NCBI GenBank assembly: GCA_039932395.1
Contig: JBDTQB010000085.1
Coordinates: forward strand, 1 to 15,464
Origin: JAGNNV01 sp039932395
GTDB lineage: Bacteria; Acidobacteriota; Vicinamibacteria; Fen-336; JAGNNV01
Length of the DNA: 15,464 nucleotides
Reading direction: 5' to 3'
The notes under the pieces were generated by a model. It was not told where the DNA came from, did no database searches, and saw only the letters and a program-made list of their open reading frames with translations. This document shows positions 1 through 7,284 of the stretch, one piece after another; position 1 is the first letter of the stretch, and every line of letters starts with the position of its first letter. The translations under genes and the position numbers were made by a program.

Positions 1-1441
1 AAATTCGCGACTCTTTCGGGATGAAAGCGGTGAGCGGAGGCCGGTCGCGCAACAGCGTCGCGGGGGTTGTCGGATTGATCGTGCGGTTTCCTGCCAAGAG
101 GTCGATCGCCACGGCCGCCGGCAGCAAGAGGCGGGTCCGCCGGCCCGGCTGCGCGCACAGGATGATCGTCGTCGCCACGAGGGCGATCGCCGGACTGATC
201 AAGGCAGTCGGATCCACGCTCGCGCTTGGTCCGGTGCTCCACGCAAACAGAAGGCCGGCAGCCAATGTGGAAAAACCGCCGAAGAGTGCCGCCCAACGCT
301 TGCTTCGTGAACCCCAACTCTCGAAACCAGAAACACCCCAGGCCGCGAGAATCGCGAGAGCGAGGCTCGAAAGAATCAGGTGCTTGGTGGGAAATCTCAG
401 ACCGGACACCAGAGGAATTCGAGCGATCACACTCTGCAGTTCGTTGCTTCTCACTCCCCAGGAGACAACGAGTCCCAGGACGAGCGCCGCGCAAAGAAAT
501 CGCCTATCCCTTCGATTGGCATACCCGAGACCCAGCAGCGCCAGGACCCAGACGGAGAGGCCGAGGTAATGAGAGAACATCCAGACCTGCGCGTTGCGGA
601 GCAACTCCAGACGCGCCTCCGGACGAAGCGGCCACGAATCCGTACGAAATGGCACGACGGTTTCCAGGGTCAGGGCCGGGTGAAGTGGCGAGAGGGCCCA
701 GCCGACGGGCAGAGCTTCGCGTGCCGCGTCGTGAGAAAAGGCGAGCGAAGGCAGAAGTTGGATGGCCCCCATCACAACGCCAAGACTCAGCGCGAGTCCC
801 GTCCGCGTCCGCTGTTTCATCGTCTGATCCGATCTGGTCATCGACCTCAAAGCGCATGCTACGAACGTCGCGAAGCTGTAGTCGGGGGATCCGGCGAAGA
901 ACTGCAACGTGACAAGTCCGGCCACGTTGAACCAGGGGGTTCTGCCGTCCTCGCGGGGTTCGGTCTGTTCAAGGATCCAGGGCATCCACGAAGCCGCTGC
1001 GAGATGGTGCCAGTGGGAGACGAGGGACAGCATCGGCCCTCCCGCGCCAAATGCAAATCCAGCGGTGGCTTGCGCCGCCTTGGATGCATTCGGGATCAGC
1101 CGTCGCGCCAGGCGAGCGGCCCCCAGAGCAGCGATGACAAGGTGGAACGCGCAGAACAGGGAATAGGACCGCTCTTTCGGCAGGATCAAGTGAATCCACG
1201 CGGGCGGATACAGGATTTCGGCCCTTGGGTCAGCGAAGAGCGGTTGACCGAATCCGCGCCGGGCATCCAGCCAGGGCAACTCGCCTTGAGCCACCTGGCT
1301 GATGACGGCGTCGACCTGGGGAGCCCAGACTAGGACAATATCTCTCAGGAAGAGGGTGCGGTCGGCGAGGATGGCCCGCGGGAAGTTGAGGAGCGGGATC
1401 AGGCAGAAAAGCGCGACCCATCCCACGTCCTTCTTGGACAT
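1..1441 (-). CDS. YfhO-like polytopic membrane protein (3' end cut by window edge)
   Basis: Reading the minus strand from ATG at 1441 gives 480 codons with no stop up to position 1, so the gene continues beyond the left edge. The visible protein starts MSKKDVGWVALFCLIPLL and is rich in hydrophobic segments. Residues about 55-80 contain LPWLDARRGFGQPLFADP followed by YPP, then an H-L-x-x-A-x-x-G-A-x-R-L-A stretch (100-114) and a hydrophobic run ending SWMPW (about 155). These match the N-terminal pattern of YfhO-like / GT-C-related membrane proteins, whose members act in glycan or lipid-linked sugar transfer. An Asp after the first membrane segment (D34, in FLRDIVLVWAP) sits where GT-C enzymes place a catalytic acid. 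The frame stays open upstream to a stop at 1507-1505. GTG codons at 1474 and 1450 are alternative starts, and no ribosome binding site is well placed for any of them. It is divergent from pilT. The specific substrate is unknown; family-level call only. Confidence 0.8.
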   Translation of the reverse strand, partial: MSKKDVGWVALFCLIPLLNFPRAILADRTLFLRDIVLVWAPQVDAVISQVAQGELPWLDARRGFGQPLFADPRAEILYPPAWIHLILPKERSYSLFCAFHLVIAALGAARLARRLIPNASKAAQATAGFAFGAGGPMLSLVSHWHHLAAASWMPWILEQTEPREDGRTPWFNVAGLVTLQFFAGSPDYSFATFVACALRSMTRSDQTMKQRTRTGLALSLGVVMGAIQLLPSLAFSHDAAREALPVGWALSPLHPALTLETVVPFRTDSWPLRPEARLELLRNAQVWMFSHYLGLSVWVLALLGLGYANRRDRRFLCAALVLGLVVSWGVRSNELQSVIARIPLVSGLRFPTKHLILSSLALAILAAWGVSGFESWGSRSKRWAALFGGFSTLAAGLLFAWSTGPSASVDPTALISPAIALVATTIILCAQPGRRTRLLLPAAVAIDLLAGNRTINPTTPATLLRDRPPLTAFIPKESRI

Positions 1442-1619
1442 CGCTCGCACCGGCCGATGATACGGCGCGCGCACGTCCTCCGGAGCGCAAGCGATGTCTG
1501 AACCTCACGCGCGTAACTCCGTTCACCACAACGAAACCCAGAAGGGGTATGCTCCCTCGCAGTGCGCTGTGATTTCTCGTCAGAAAGACCGAGCGCCTGG
1601 AACCTAGCAGGAGGACTTC
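1442..1619. promoter_or_regulatory. Divergent intergenic region between YfhO-like gene and pilT
   Basis: These 178 bases separate two divergently transcribed genes, so they should hold promoters for both. I see no convincing -35/-10 pair and no GG-N10-GC sigma-54 element. A TATGCT hexamer near 1547-1552 is a weak -10 candidate for pilT, but no well-spaced -35 precedes it. A GGAGG on the minus strand (1481-1477) lies only 2 nt before the alternative GTG at 1474, too close for normal use. pilT has a strong AGGAGG at 1609-1614. Confidence 0.4.
1609..1614 (+). promoter_or_regulatory. Shine-Dalgarno AGGAGG that fixes the GTG start of pilT
   Basis: A perfect AGGAGG lies 5 nt before GTG at 1620. 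It supports GTG rather than a downstream ATG as the pilT start; the resulting N-terminus (MADAPPLSLHHLL) aligns with usual PilT N-termini. Confidence 0.85.
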
Positions 1620-2777
1620 GTGGCTGACGCCCCACCACTTTCACTTCACCATTTGCTCAAGACCATGGTCGAGCGCGGAGGTTCCGACCTCCACATCACC
1701 ACCAACTCAGCCCCGCAGATCCGCGTGGACGGACACCTTCATGCGCTCGAAGGCTACAACCCGATGTCGCAGTCGGATACGAAAACGCTGGCCTATAGCG
1801 TCTTGACCGACGCGCAGAAGCATCGCTTCGAAGAGAATCTCGAACTCGACTTCAGTTTCGGCATCAAGGGTCTCGCGCGTTTCCGCGCGAATAATTTCTT
1901 CCAGCGCGGCGCCGTCGGCGCTGTCTATCGAACGATCCCCGTCGAGATCAAATCGTTCAACCAGTTGGCCCTTCCCGCCGTGGTTGCGCAGATTTCCGAA
2001 AAACCGCGTGGCCTCGTGCTTGTGACCGGTCCGACCGGCTCCGGCAAATCGACGACGCTTGCGGCGATGATCGACAAGATCAACATCGATCGTCACGATC
2101 ACATCCTCACGATCGAGGACCCGATCGAGTTCGTCCACCAGCACAAGAACTGTCTTGTGAACCAGCGCGAAGTCCATCAGGACACCGCGTCTTTCAGCGC
2201 CGCTCTCCGCGCCGCTCTCCGCGAAGACCCGGACGTCGTTCTCGTCGGCGAAATGCGCGACCTTGAAACCATCGAGTCCGCGTTGCGCATCGCGGAAACC
2301 GGCCATTTGACGTTCGGTACGCTTCACACCAACTCAGCCGCTCAGACGATCAACCGCGTCATCGACGTTTTCCCTGCCCACCAGCAGGGTCAGGTGCGCG
2401 CGCAGCTCGCTCTCACGATCGAAGGCATCCTGTGCCAGGCGCTCCTTCCCAAGGCGTCGGGTAAGGGCCGGGCGATGGCGATGGAAATCCTGGTCCCGAA
2501 TCCAGCCATCCGCAACCTGATCCGCGAAGACAAGATCCACCAGATCTATTCGACGATGCAGACCGGGCAGGACAAGTTCGGCATGCAGACCTTCAACCAG
2601 AGTCTGGCTCAGCTGTACCATGCCAAGCAGATCAACCTTCAGACCGCGATCCAGCGTAGCTCGCTTCCTGACGAGCTTCAGGACATGATCAACCGCGGTG
2701 TCGGTTCCAATGCTCCGGCGGGCGGTCCGCCTCGTCCCGGAATGCCTCCACGGCCTCCTGCCGCGGGCGCGCGTTGA
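1620..2777 (+). CDS. pilT: Type IV pilus retraction ATPase PilT
   Basis: Hexameric cytoplasmic ATPase that powers pilus retraction and so twitching motility, acting at the base of the pilus on the PilC platform. The 385-aa product has the full PilT set: Walker A GPTGSGKST (137-145), Asp box TIEDPIEF (164-171), Walker B region EDPDVVLVGEMRD (202-214), His box ETGHLTFGTLHTN (226-238) and the PilT-specific AIRNLIRE (296-303) required for retraction. The last motif separates it from the extension ATPase PilB. It is slightly longer than a typical PilT because of a Gly/Pro-rich tail (about 365-385) with repeated PPRP-type units. GTG start with a strong ribosome binding site. First gene of the pilTCSR run; pilB, often next to it, is not in the window. 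Confidence 0.97.
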   Translation: MADAPPLSLHHLLKTMVERGGSDLHITTNSAPQIRVDGHLHALEGYNPMSQSDTKTLAYSVLTDAQKHRFEENLELDFSFGIKGLARFRANNFFQRGAVGAVYRTIPVEIKSFNQLALPAVVAQISEKPRGLVLVTGPTGSGKSTTLAAMIDKINIDRHDHILTIEDPIEFVHQHKNCLVNQREVHQDTASFSAALRAALREDPDVVLVGEMRDLETIESALRIAETGHLTFGTLHTNSAAQTINRVIDVFPAHQQGQVRAQLALTIEGILCQALLPKASGKGRAMAMEILVPNPAIRNLIREDKIHQIYSTMQTGQDKFGMQTFNQSLAQLYHAKQINLQTAIQRSSLPDELQDMINRGVGSNAPAGGPPRPGMPPRPPAAGAR

Positions 2778-2812
2778 TTTGTTAGAGACCAGGGACTAGA
2801 AGGAGAACTCCG

Positions 2813-4012
2813 ATGCCTACCTACATAGTCAAAGGCAAATTCCGCGACGGAAAGCCTTACTCCGGCGAACGCGTTGGTGCCACACCCGATGAGGTGACCG
2901 CAGGCCTGCGTAAGGAAGGCGTCACGATCAGCGCGATCGCCGAGAAGAAGAAGGGCGGGCCCAAAGCCACGGGTAAATCCGTTCCCGCCAAGCTCCTTTC
3001 CATCTTCGTGCGGCAGTTCTCCGTCATGATCGACGCGGGTCTGCCCCTCGTCCAGTGTCTCGAAATCCTCGGTTCTCAGCAGGAGAACCCGAACTTCGCG
3101 AAGGTCATCATCGCCACCCGCCAAGACGTCGAAAGCGGCCTGAACCTGGCCGACTCGATGCGCAAGCATCCGCAGGTCTTCGACGACCTGTTCTGCAACA
3201 TGATCGCGGCCGGCGAGGCGGGCGGTATTCTCGACACCATCCTCAAGCGTCTCGCGACCTACATCGAAAAGTCCGTCAAGCTTCAGGCGCAGATCAAAGG
3301 CGCCATGATGTATCCCGTCGCGGTCATCAGCATCGCTGCCCTGGTCATCGGTGTCATCTTGTGGAAGGTCATCCCGACCTTCGCCGCGATGTTCGCAGGC
3401 CTCGGCGCCGAGCTGCCGCTTCCCACCAAGCTGGTCATCATGGCGTCCAACCTGCTTGTCCGATTGATGCCCTTCCTGGTCATCGGGTTCTTCCTGATCC
3501 AGTACGCGTTCCGTCAGTACTACGCCACCTACTCAGGCCGACGCATGGTGGACGGCCTCCTCTTGAAGCTGCCGATATTCGGCGATCTCTTTCGAAAGAT
3601 CGCGGTGTCTAAGTTCTGCCGCACTCTCTCGACGCTGATCGCCTCCGGCGTTCCTATCCTCGACGGTATCGAAATCACCGCGAAGACGGCCGGCAATGCG
3701 ATCGTCGAAGACGCCCTGATGTCGGTCCGCAAGTCGGTCGAAGGCGGTCTCACCATCGCGCAGCCGCTGAAGGAAACGAAGATCTTCCCCGGCATGGTCG
3801 TGCAGATGATCAGCGTCGGCGAACAGACGGGCGCGCTCGATGCGATGCTTTCGAAGGTGGCCGATTTCTACGAAGACGAAGTCGACCAGGCCGTCGCGAA
3901 CATGCTGACCCTCATGGAACCGATCATGATCCTGTTCCTCGGCACCACGGTCGGCGGCATCGTCATCGCCATGTATCTGCCGCTCTTCGCGCTGATCAGC
4001 CAACTGAGCTAG
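2813..4012 (+). CDS. pilC: Type IV pilus inner-membrane platform protein PilC
   Basis: PilC (GspF family) is the polytopic platform that couples the PilB/PilT motors to pilin insertion and removal. The 399-aa product has two T2SSF domains: the first around 65-190 (FVRQFSVMIDAGLPLVQCLE, then AGEAGGILDTILKRLA) and the second around 265-395 with the GspF signature FPGMVVQMISVGEQTGALDAM (325-345). Membrane segments are predicted near 168-187, 207-233 and 366-390. The length is normal for PilC. ATG start with an AAGGAGA ribosome binding site about 7 nt upstream (2799-2805). It follows pilT by 35 nt and precedes pilS by 53 nt, so it is almost certainly co-transcribed with them. Confidence 0.97.
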   Translation: MPTYIVKGKFRDGKPYSGERVGATPDEVTAGLRKEGVTISAIAEKKKGGPKATGKSVPAKLLSIFVRQFSVMIDAGLPLVQCLEILGSQQENPNFAKVIIATRQDVESGLNLADSMRKHPQVFDDLFCNMIAAGEAGGILDTILKRLATYIEKSVKLQAQIKGAMMYPVAVISIAALVIGVILWKVIPTFAAMFAGLGAELPLPTKLVIMASNLLVRLMPFLVIGFFLIQYAFRQYYATYSGRRMVDGLLLKLPIFGDLFRKIAVSKFCRTLSTLIASGVPILDGIEITAKTAGNAIVEDALMSVRKSVEGGLTIAQPLKETKIFPGMVVQMISVGEQTGALDAMLSKVADFYEDEVDQAVANMLTLMEPIMILFLGTTVGGIVIAMYLPLFALISQLS

Positions 4013-4031
4013 TCGCGGATGAGTCGTAACC

Positions 4032-4046
4032 ACGGCGCCCCGCCGT
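4032..4046 (+). repeat. Small hairpin in the pilC-pilS junction
   Basis: ACGGCG-CCC-CGCCGT forms a perfect 6-bp GC-rich stem with a 3-nt loop between pilC and pilS. No T-tract follows, so it is not a standard terminator. It ends 5 nt before the GAGGAG ribosome binding site (4052-4057) of pilS and could affect pilS translation or mRNA processing. Confidence 0.55.
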
Positions 4047-4065
4047 CTTACGAGGAGACGTTGCG

Positions 4066-5730
4066 TTGAACACAGAGCTTCGGAGTCAGCCCGCCTCTAC
4101 CGAAGCCCCGTTCTCTCTGGGAGCCCTGATTGGCTTCCGGCTGGTCATCGTGACTGTTTTGCTGTTCGTCGCCGGCTACTTAGAGGCTGTTCAGGAAGCC
4201 ACGACGTTTCGCCAGCCGATCTTCGTGCTGATCTCGGCCACGTTCGGGCTGAATGTTCTCTACGCGATCCTCCTTGGTCTGGCGCCCTATCGCGTTCAGG
4301 CCATCGTCCAAATCACCGGTGACCTGCTGGTCGTCACCGGGTTCGTCTACCTCACGGGCGTCGACCGCACTGGTTTTGCGATCCTCTATCCCGTCAGTGT
4401 TCTGTGCGCCAGCGTCCTTCTCGGGCGCGGCTACGGGTTCGCGCTCTTCGCGAATCTCATCTTTGCCTCCGTTCTTCTGCTGGTGCGGGCCGGTCTCATT
4501 GCGGACGAGGCGGTTGGAGTCATCGCACACGGCCCGTTGCGCGGCCTTCTCAGCGCCCTGGTCGGCATGGCGCTGTCTTGTTTCCCGGTCGCAGCGCTTG
4601 GTCAGTTTCTCTCCCAGGCGTTGAAGCGCGCGGGCGAGAGCCTGGACGCCGCCACCGGAGAAGTGGCCACGCTGCAGGATTTCAACCGTCTGGTGGTCGA
4701 GAATATTCACAGCGGTCTGCTGGTCACGGATCATTTTGATCGCATCTCTTTCGCCAACGCCGGCGCCGTCGACATTCTTGGGATCGGCCGCGACGATCTT
4801 CAACATCAACTCATCTCGGATGTCATTCCCTCAACCGAGCTTCACCACCGGGGCAAGCCCGACACCGAGACCACGCTCGAGTTCGAATATTTTCGCAAGG
4901 ATGGGGATCAGAAGACGCTGGGCCTTTGGGTGTCGGAACTCTCCGGCGCGGCGGTGGGCGGTCGGCTGCTGGTGATCAGAGACCTCACTCACGTCAGGCG
5001 CCTGGAAGCGCAGGCCCTCATCAACGAGAGGCTCGCCGTGGTCGGCAGCACCGCGGCCCAGCTGGCCCATGAAATTCGCAATCCGCTGGGTGCCATCAGC
5101 GCCGCGACCAAACTCCTTGCCGAAGGCGCACCCATGTTAGACGACCAGAAAAGTCTCCTGCGTATCATCTCCAAGGAAGCGGATCGCCTTGCCGTGACGG
5201 TCACCACCTACCTGCGCGACGTTCGAAATCAGAAACCGGCGGTCTTTTGCGACCTCACTCCACTTCTTGCTGACGCGGTGCGCCTTCTCGAGTTGAGTCC
5301 GGAGCGCGGGCCTGCTCACGTGATCACGTTCCACCCTTCCCTTAAGACGCTGCGCGTGGCCATCGCCGAAGATGAACTGATGCAGGTGTTCTGGAACCTC
5401 GCGCGCAACGGCCTTGAGGCGATGCCCAATGGAGGCACGCTAACCATCTCCGCCAAAAAGGTTGAAGATTGCGCTGAGATTGACGTTGCCGACGAAGGTC
5501 AGGGAATGGACCGACGAAGGCTCGCGCAGCTTTTCGAACCGCTGCGAACCAGCAAGGAGATGGGGACGGGCCTGGGGCTTGCCATTGCTCATCGGATCGT
5601 TCGCGGGCGGGGCGGAGACCTCCTGATCTCGTCTGAACCCAATCGCGGGACACGCGTCAGGATCCGGCTCCTGGTTGAGCCCGCTTCAAACAAAGCACTG
5701 GCCGGCGCATCGGGTGGAGCAGCAGCATGA
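4066..5730 (+). CDS. pilS: Sensor histidine kinase PilS
   Basis: Membrane sensor kinase of the PilS/PilR pair controlling pilin transcription. The 554-aa product starts with about six membrane segments (22-185), as in PilS, followed by a PAS domain (about 205-310; NRLVVENIHSGLLVTD at its start). The HisKA H box is AQLAHEIRNPLGAI with phospho-acceptor His335. The ATPase domain shows the N box WNLARNGLEAM (443-453), G1 DEGQGM (476-481) and G2 GTGLGLAIAHR (500-510). A short Ala/Gly-rich tail closes the protein. The start is TTG at 4066, chosen because GAGGAG (4052-4057) lies 8 nt upstream and the TTG at 4061 hits a stop within three codons. The end overlaps pilR by 4 nt (ATGA), indicating translational coupling. 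In known systems PilS senses pilin levels in the inner membrane; that role is inferred here. Confidence 0.95.
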   Translation: MNTELRSQPASTEAPFSLGALIGFRLVIVTVLLFVAGYLEAVQEATTFRQPIFVLISATFGLNVLYAILLGLAPYRVQAIVQITGDLLVVTGFVYLTGVDRTGFAILYPVSVLCASVLLGRGYGFALFANLIFASVLLLVRAGLIADEAVGVIAHGPLRGLLSALVGMALSCFPVAALGQFLSQALKRAGESLDAATGEVATLQDFNRLVVENIHSGLLVTDHFDRISFANAGAVDILGIGRDDLQHQLISDVIPSTELHHRGKPDTETTLEFEYFRKDGDQKTLGLWVSELSGAAVGGRLLVIRDLTHVRRLEAQALINERLAVVGSTAAQLAHEIRNPLGAISAATKLLAEGAPMLDDQKSLLRIISKEADRLAVTVTTYLRDVRNQKPAVFCDLTPLLADAVRLLELSPERGPAHVITFHPSLKTLRVAIAEDELMQVFWNLARNGLEAMPNGGTLTISAKKVEDCAEIDVADEGQGMDRRRLAQLFEPLRTSKEMGTGLGLAIAHRIVRGRGGDLLISSEPNRGTRVRIRLLVEPASNKALAGASGGAAA

Positions 5731-7103
5731 CCGCCGACGACGTTTCCGAAAACGGCGCGCGCGTCCTTGTTGTCGATGACGAACCCTCGATTCGCGAGGT
5801 CCTTCGTCTTGGGTTGAATCGCGCCGGCTTCATCGTCGGCACGGCGGGGAGCTATCAGGAAGCGCTTGCAGCACTGGCCGAAGACTGGGATCTGATCGTC
5901 ACCGACCTTCAACTGCCCGATGGCGATGGGCTATCGATTCTCCGTCGCGCCAAGGAACTTTCGCCCGAGACTGCGGTGGTCGTGCTCACTGCCCATGGAT
6001 CCGCCGATACCGCGGTTGCCGCCATGAAGCTTGGGGCGCACGACTACCTCACCAAGCCCTTCGACGTGGACGAACTTCGCATCCGCGTGCGTCAAGCCAT
6101 CGAAGGCCAGAAGCTGCGCCGGGAAAATCGCGAGCTTCGCGCCCAGGTCGGTGCGCGCGCCGGTCTCGATGGGCTCATTGGAAAGTCTTCGGCCATGCGA
6201 TCCGTGGTCGATCGTATTCGAGCCGTGGCCCCTTCCGCCGCGACCGTGTTGGTGGTCGGCGAGAGCGGAACCGGCAAGGAACTGGTGGCGCGCGCCATCC
6301 ACAATTTGTCTCCGCGGAAGCAGCGTCTCTTCGTCGCGGTCAACTGTGGAGCGATCACGGAGTCCCTCCTGGAGAGCGAACTGTTCGGGCATGTGAAGGG
6401 CGCCTTCACTGACGCGCGGCAAGCTCGGCCCGGGCTCATCGAGCAGGCGCATCAAGGCACCCTCTTTCTTGATGAGATCGGCGAGATGTCGCTTGGGATG
6501 CAGGTCAAGCTTCTCCGCGTCCTTCAGGAACGGAAGGTGCGTCGAGTCGGAAGCGCCGAGGAAACGTCGGTCGATGTTCGGCTGATCGCCGCGACTCATC
6601 GTGATCTTGCTCAGATGGTGCGCGAAGGAACGGTGCGCGAGGACTTCTACTACCGCATCGACGTGATTCAAGTCGCCCTTCCTCCGCTTCGTGATCGCCT
6701 GGACGATTTGCCTTTGCTCGTGGCCGAGTTTTCGTCTCGAATCGCCCGGCAGACCGGCTTGTCCCAGCGTCCGTTCTCCCCGGCAGCCATCTCAAAGCTT
6801 CTGAGACATCCCTGGCTTGGCAATGTCCGTGAACTTGAGAACGCCGTCGAGCGCGCTTTGACCCTCGCCATCCACGACACGATTGGGCCTGAGGATCTCT
6901 CGTTGACCACCCCGGTCAGGGATCATGCCCTTCCCGAACCACACGCTGGCTTCTCTCTGCCTGACTTTCTGCAGCGCATGGAAATCCACATGGTGAGGCG
7001 TGCCATGGAGATCAGCGGGGATCGGCGTACCGAAGCGGCGAGCCTTCTGGGGGTCTCGCAGCGCGCTCTCAAGTACATGATTTCGAAACTGCCTCCCAGC
7101 TGA
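5727..7103 (+). CDS. pilR: Sigma-54-dependent response regulator PilR
   Basis: NtrC-family activator expected to drive pilA transcription when phosphorylated by PilS. The 458-aa product has a receiver domain (about 11-125) with acidic pair D17/D18, phospho-acceptor D60, T88 and K110. The AAA+ domain follows: Walker A GESGTGKE (178-185), sigma-54 contact loop GAFTDA (215-220) and Walker B GTLFLDEIGEM (234-244). A FIS-type helix-turn-helix ends the protein (about 428-455; RRTEAASLLGVSQRALKYMI). The canonical loop is GAFTGA; here its second Gly is Asp, a variant that occurs in this family, with the key Phe and Thr kept. GGAG at 5716-5719 serves the ATG, which overlaps the pilS stop. A matching sigma-54 promoter lies just downstream, before pilA. 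Confidence 0.95.
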   Translation: MTADDVSENGARVLVVDDEPSIREVLRLGLNRAGFIVGTAGSYQEALAALAEDWDLIVTDLQLPDGDGLSILRRAKELSPETAVVVLTAHGSADTAVAAMKLGAHDYLTKPFDVDELRIRVRQAIEGQKLRRENRELRAQVGARAGLDGLIGKSSAMRSVVDRIRAVAPSAATVLVVGESGTGKELVARAIHNLSPRKQRLFVAVNCGAITESLLESELFGHVKGAFTDARQARPGLIEQAHQGTLFLDEIGEMSLGMQVKLLRVLQERKVRRVGSAEETSVDVRLIAATHRDLAQMVREGTVREDFYYRIDVIQVALPPLRDRLDDLPLLVAEFSSRIARQTGLSQRPFSPAAISKLLRHPWLGNVRELENAVERALTLAIHDTIGPEDLSLTTPVRDHALPEPHAGFSLPDFLQRMEIHMVRRAMEISGDRRTEAASLLGVSQRALKYMISKLPPS

Positions 7104-7107
7104 GTCT

Positions 7108-7122
7108 GGACAAATGTTGTCC
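7108..7122. promoter_or_regulatory. Palindrome upstream of pilA, candidate PilR enhancer site
   Basis: GGACAA-ATG-TTGTCC is a perfect inverted repeat with 6-bp arms, 4 nt after the pilR stop. It lies about 90-100 bp upstream of the -24/-12 promoter, the usual range for an NtrC-type enhancer site. No T-tract follows, which argues against a terminator. Binding by PilR is inferred only. Confidence 0.5.
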
Positions 7123-7126
7123 GTCG

Positions 7127-7143
7127 TTGGCCGGAGTTTGGCC
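7127..7143. repeat. TTGGCC direct repeat, 11-bp period, upstream of pilA
   Basis: TTGGCC occurs at 7127-7132 and again at 7138-7143, an 11-bp period (about one DNA helical turn). Such phasing fits a regulator binding one face of the helix. It lies between the palindrome and an AT-rich stretch (about 7159-7200) that could assist bending toward the promoter. Confidence 0.35.
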
Positions 7144-7208
7144 CAAAACCGGGATCTGCCTATTTGTTTATCTTATTTAAATTCATAGACTTAAAAAGTT
7201 CTCAACGG

Positions 7209-7224
7209 TGGCACGCCCCATGCT
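7209..7224 (+). promoter_or_regulatory. Sigma-54 (-24/-12) promoter of pilA
   Basis: TGGCACGCCCCATGCT carries the invariant GG (7210-7211) and GC (7222-7223) with exactly 10 nt between them. The -24 element TGGCACG is a perfect match to the sigma-54 consensus; the -12 element (ATGCT) is weaker than the ideal TTGCT. The start point would be near 7234, giving a leader of about 50 nt. The adjacent gene encodes the sigma-54 activator PilR, and sigma-54/PilR control of pilA is established in Pseudomonas and Myxococcus. Confidence 0.85.
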
Positions 7225-7261
7225 CTGTGTGAACACGTCCATTACGGACAACCAATTTTCA

Positions 7262-7271
7262 TCTCTAGAGA
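7262..7271. repeat. 10-bp palindrome overlapping the pilA ribosome binding region
   Basis: TCTCTAGAGA is a perfect palindrome in the pilA leader, 13 nt before the ATG. It overlaps the purine-rich AGAGAAAG that is the only plausible Shine-Dalgarno. It may be an operator or an RNA element; function unknown. Confidence 0.4.
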
Positions 7272-7284
7272 AAGAATCAACACA

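Noticed and set aside
380..1333. Open frame of 317 codons on the plus strand
   Set aside because: Arg/Gln/Gly-rich low-complexity translation with no recognisable motif, lying antisense to the YfhO-like gene, whose frame is continuous and membrane-protein-like.
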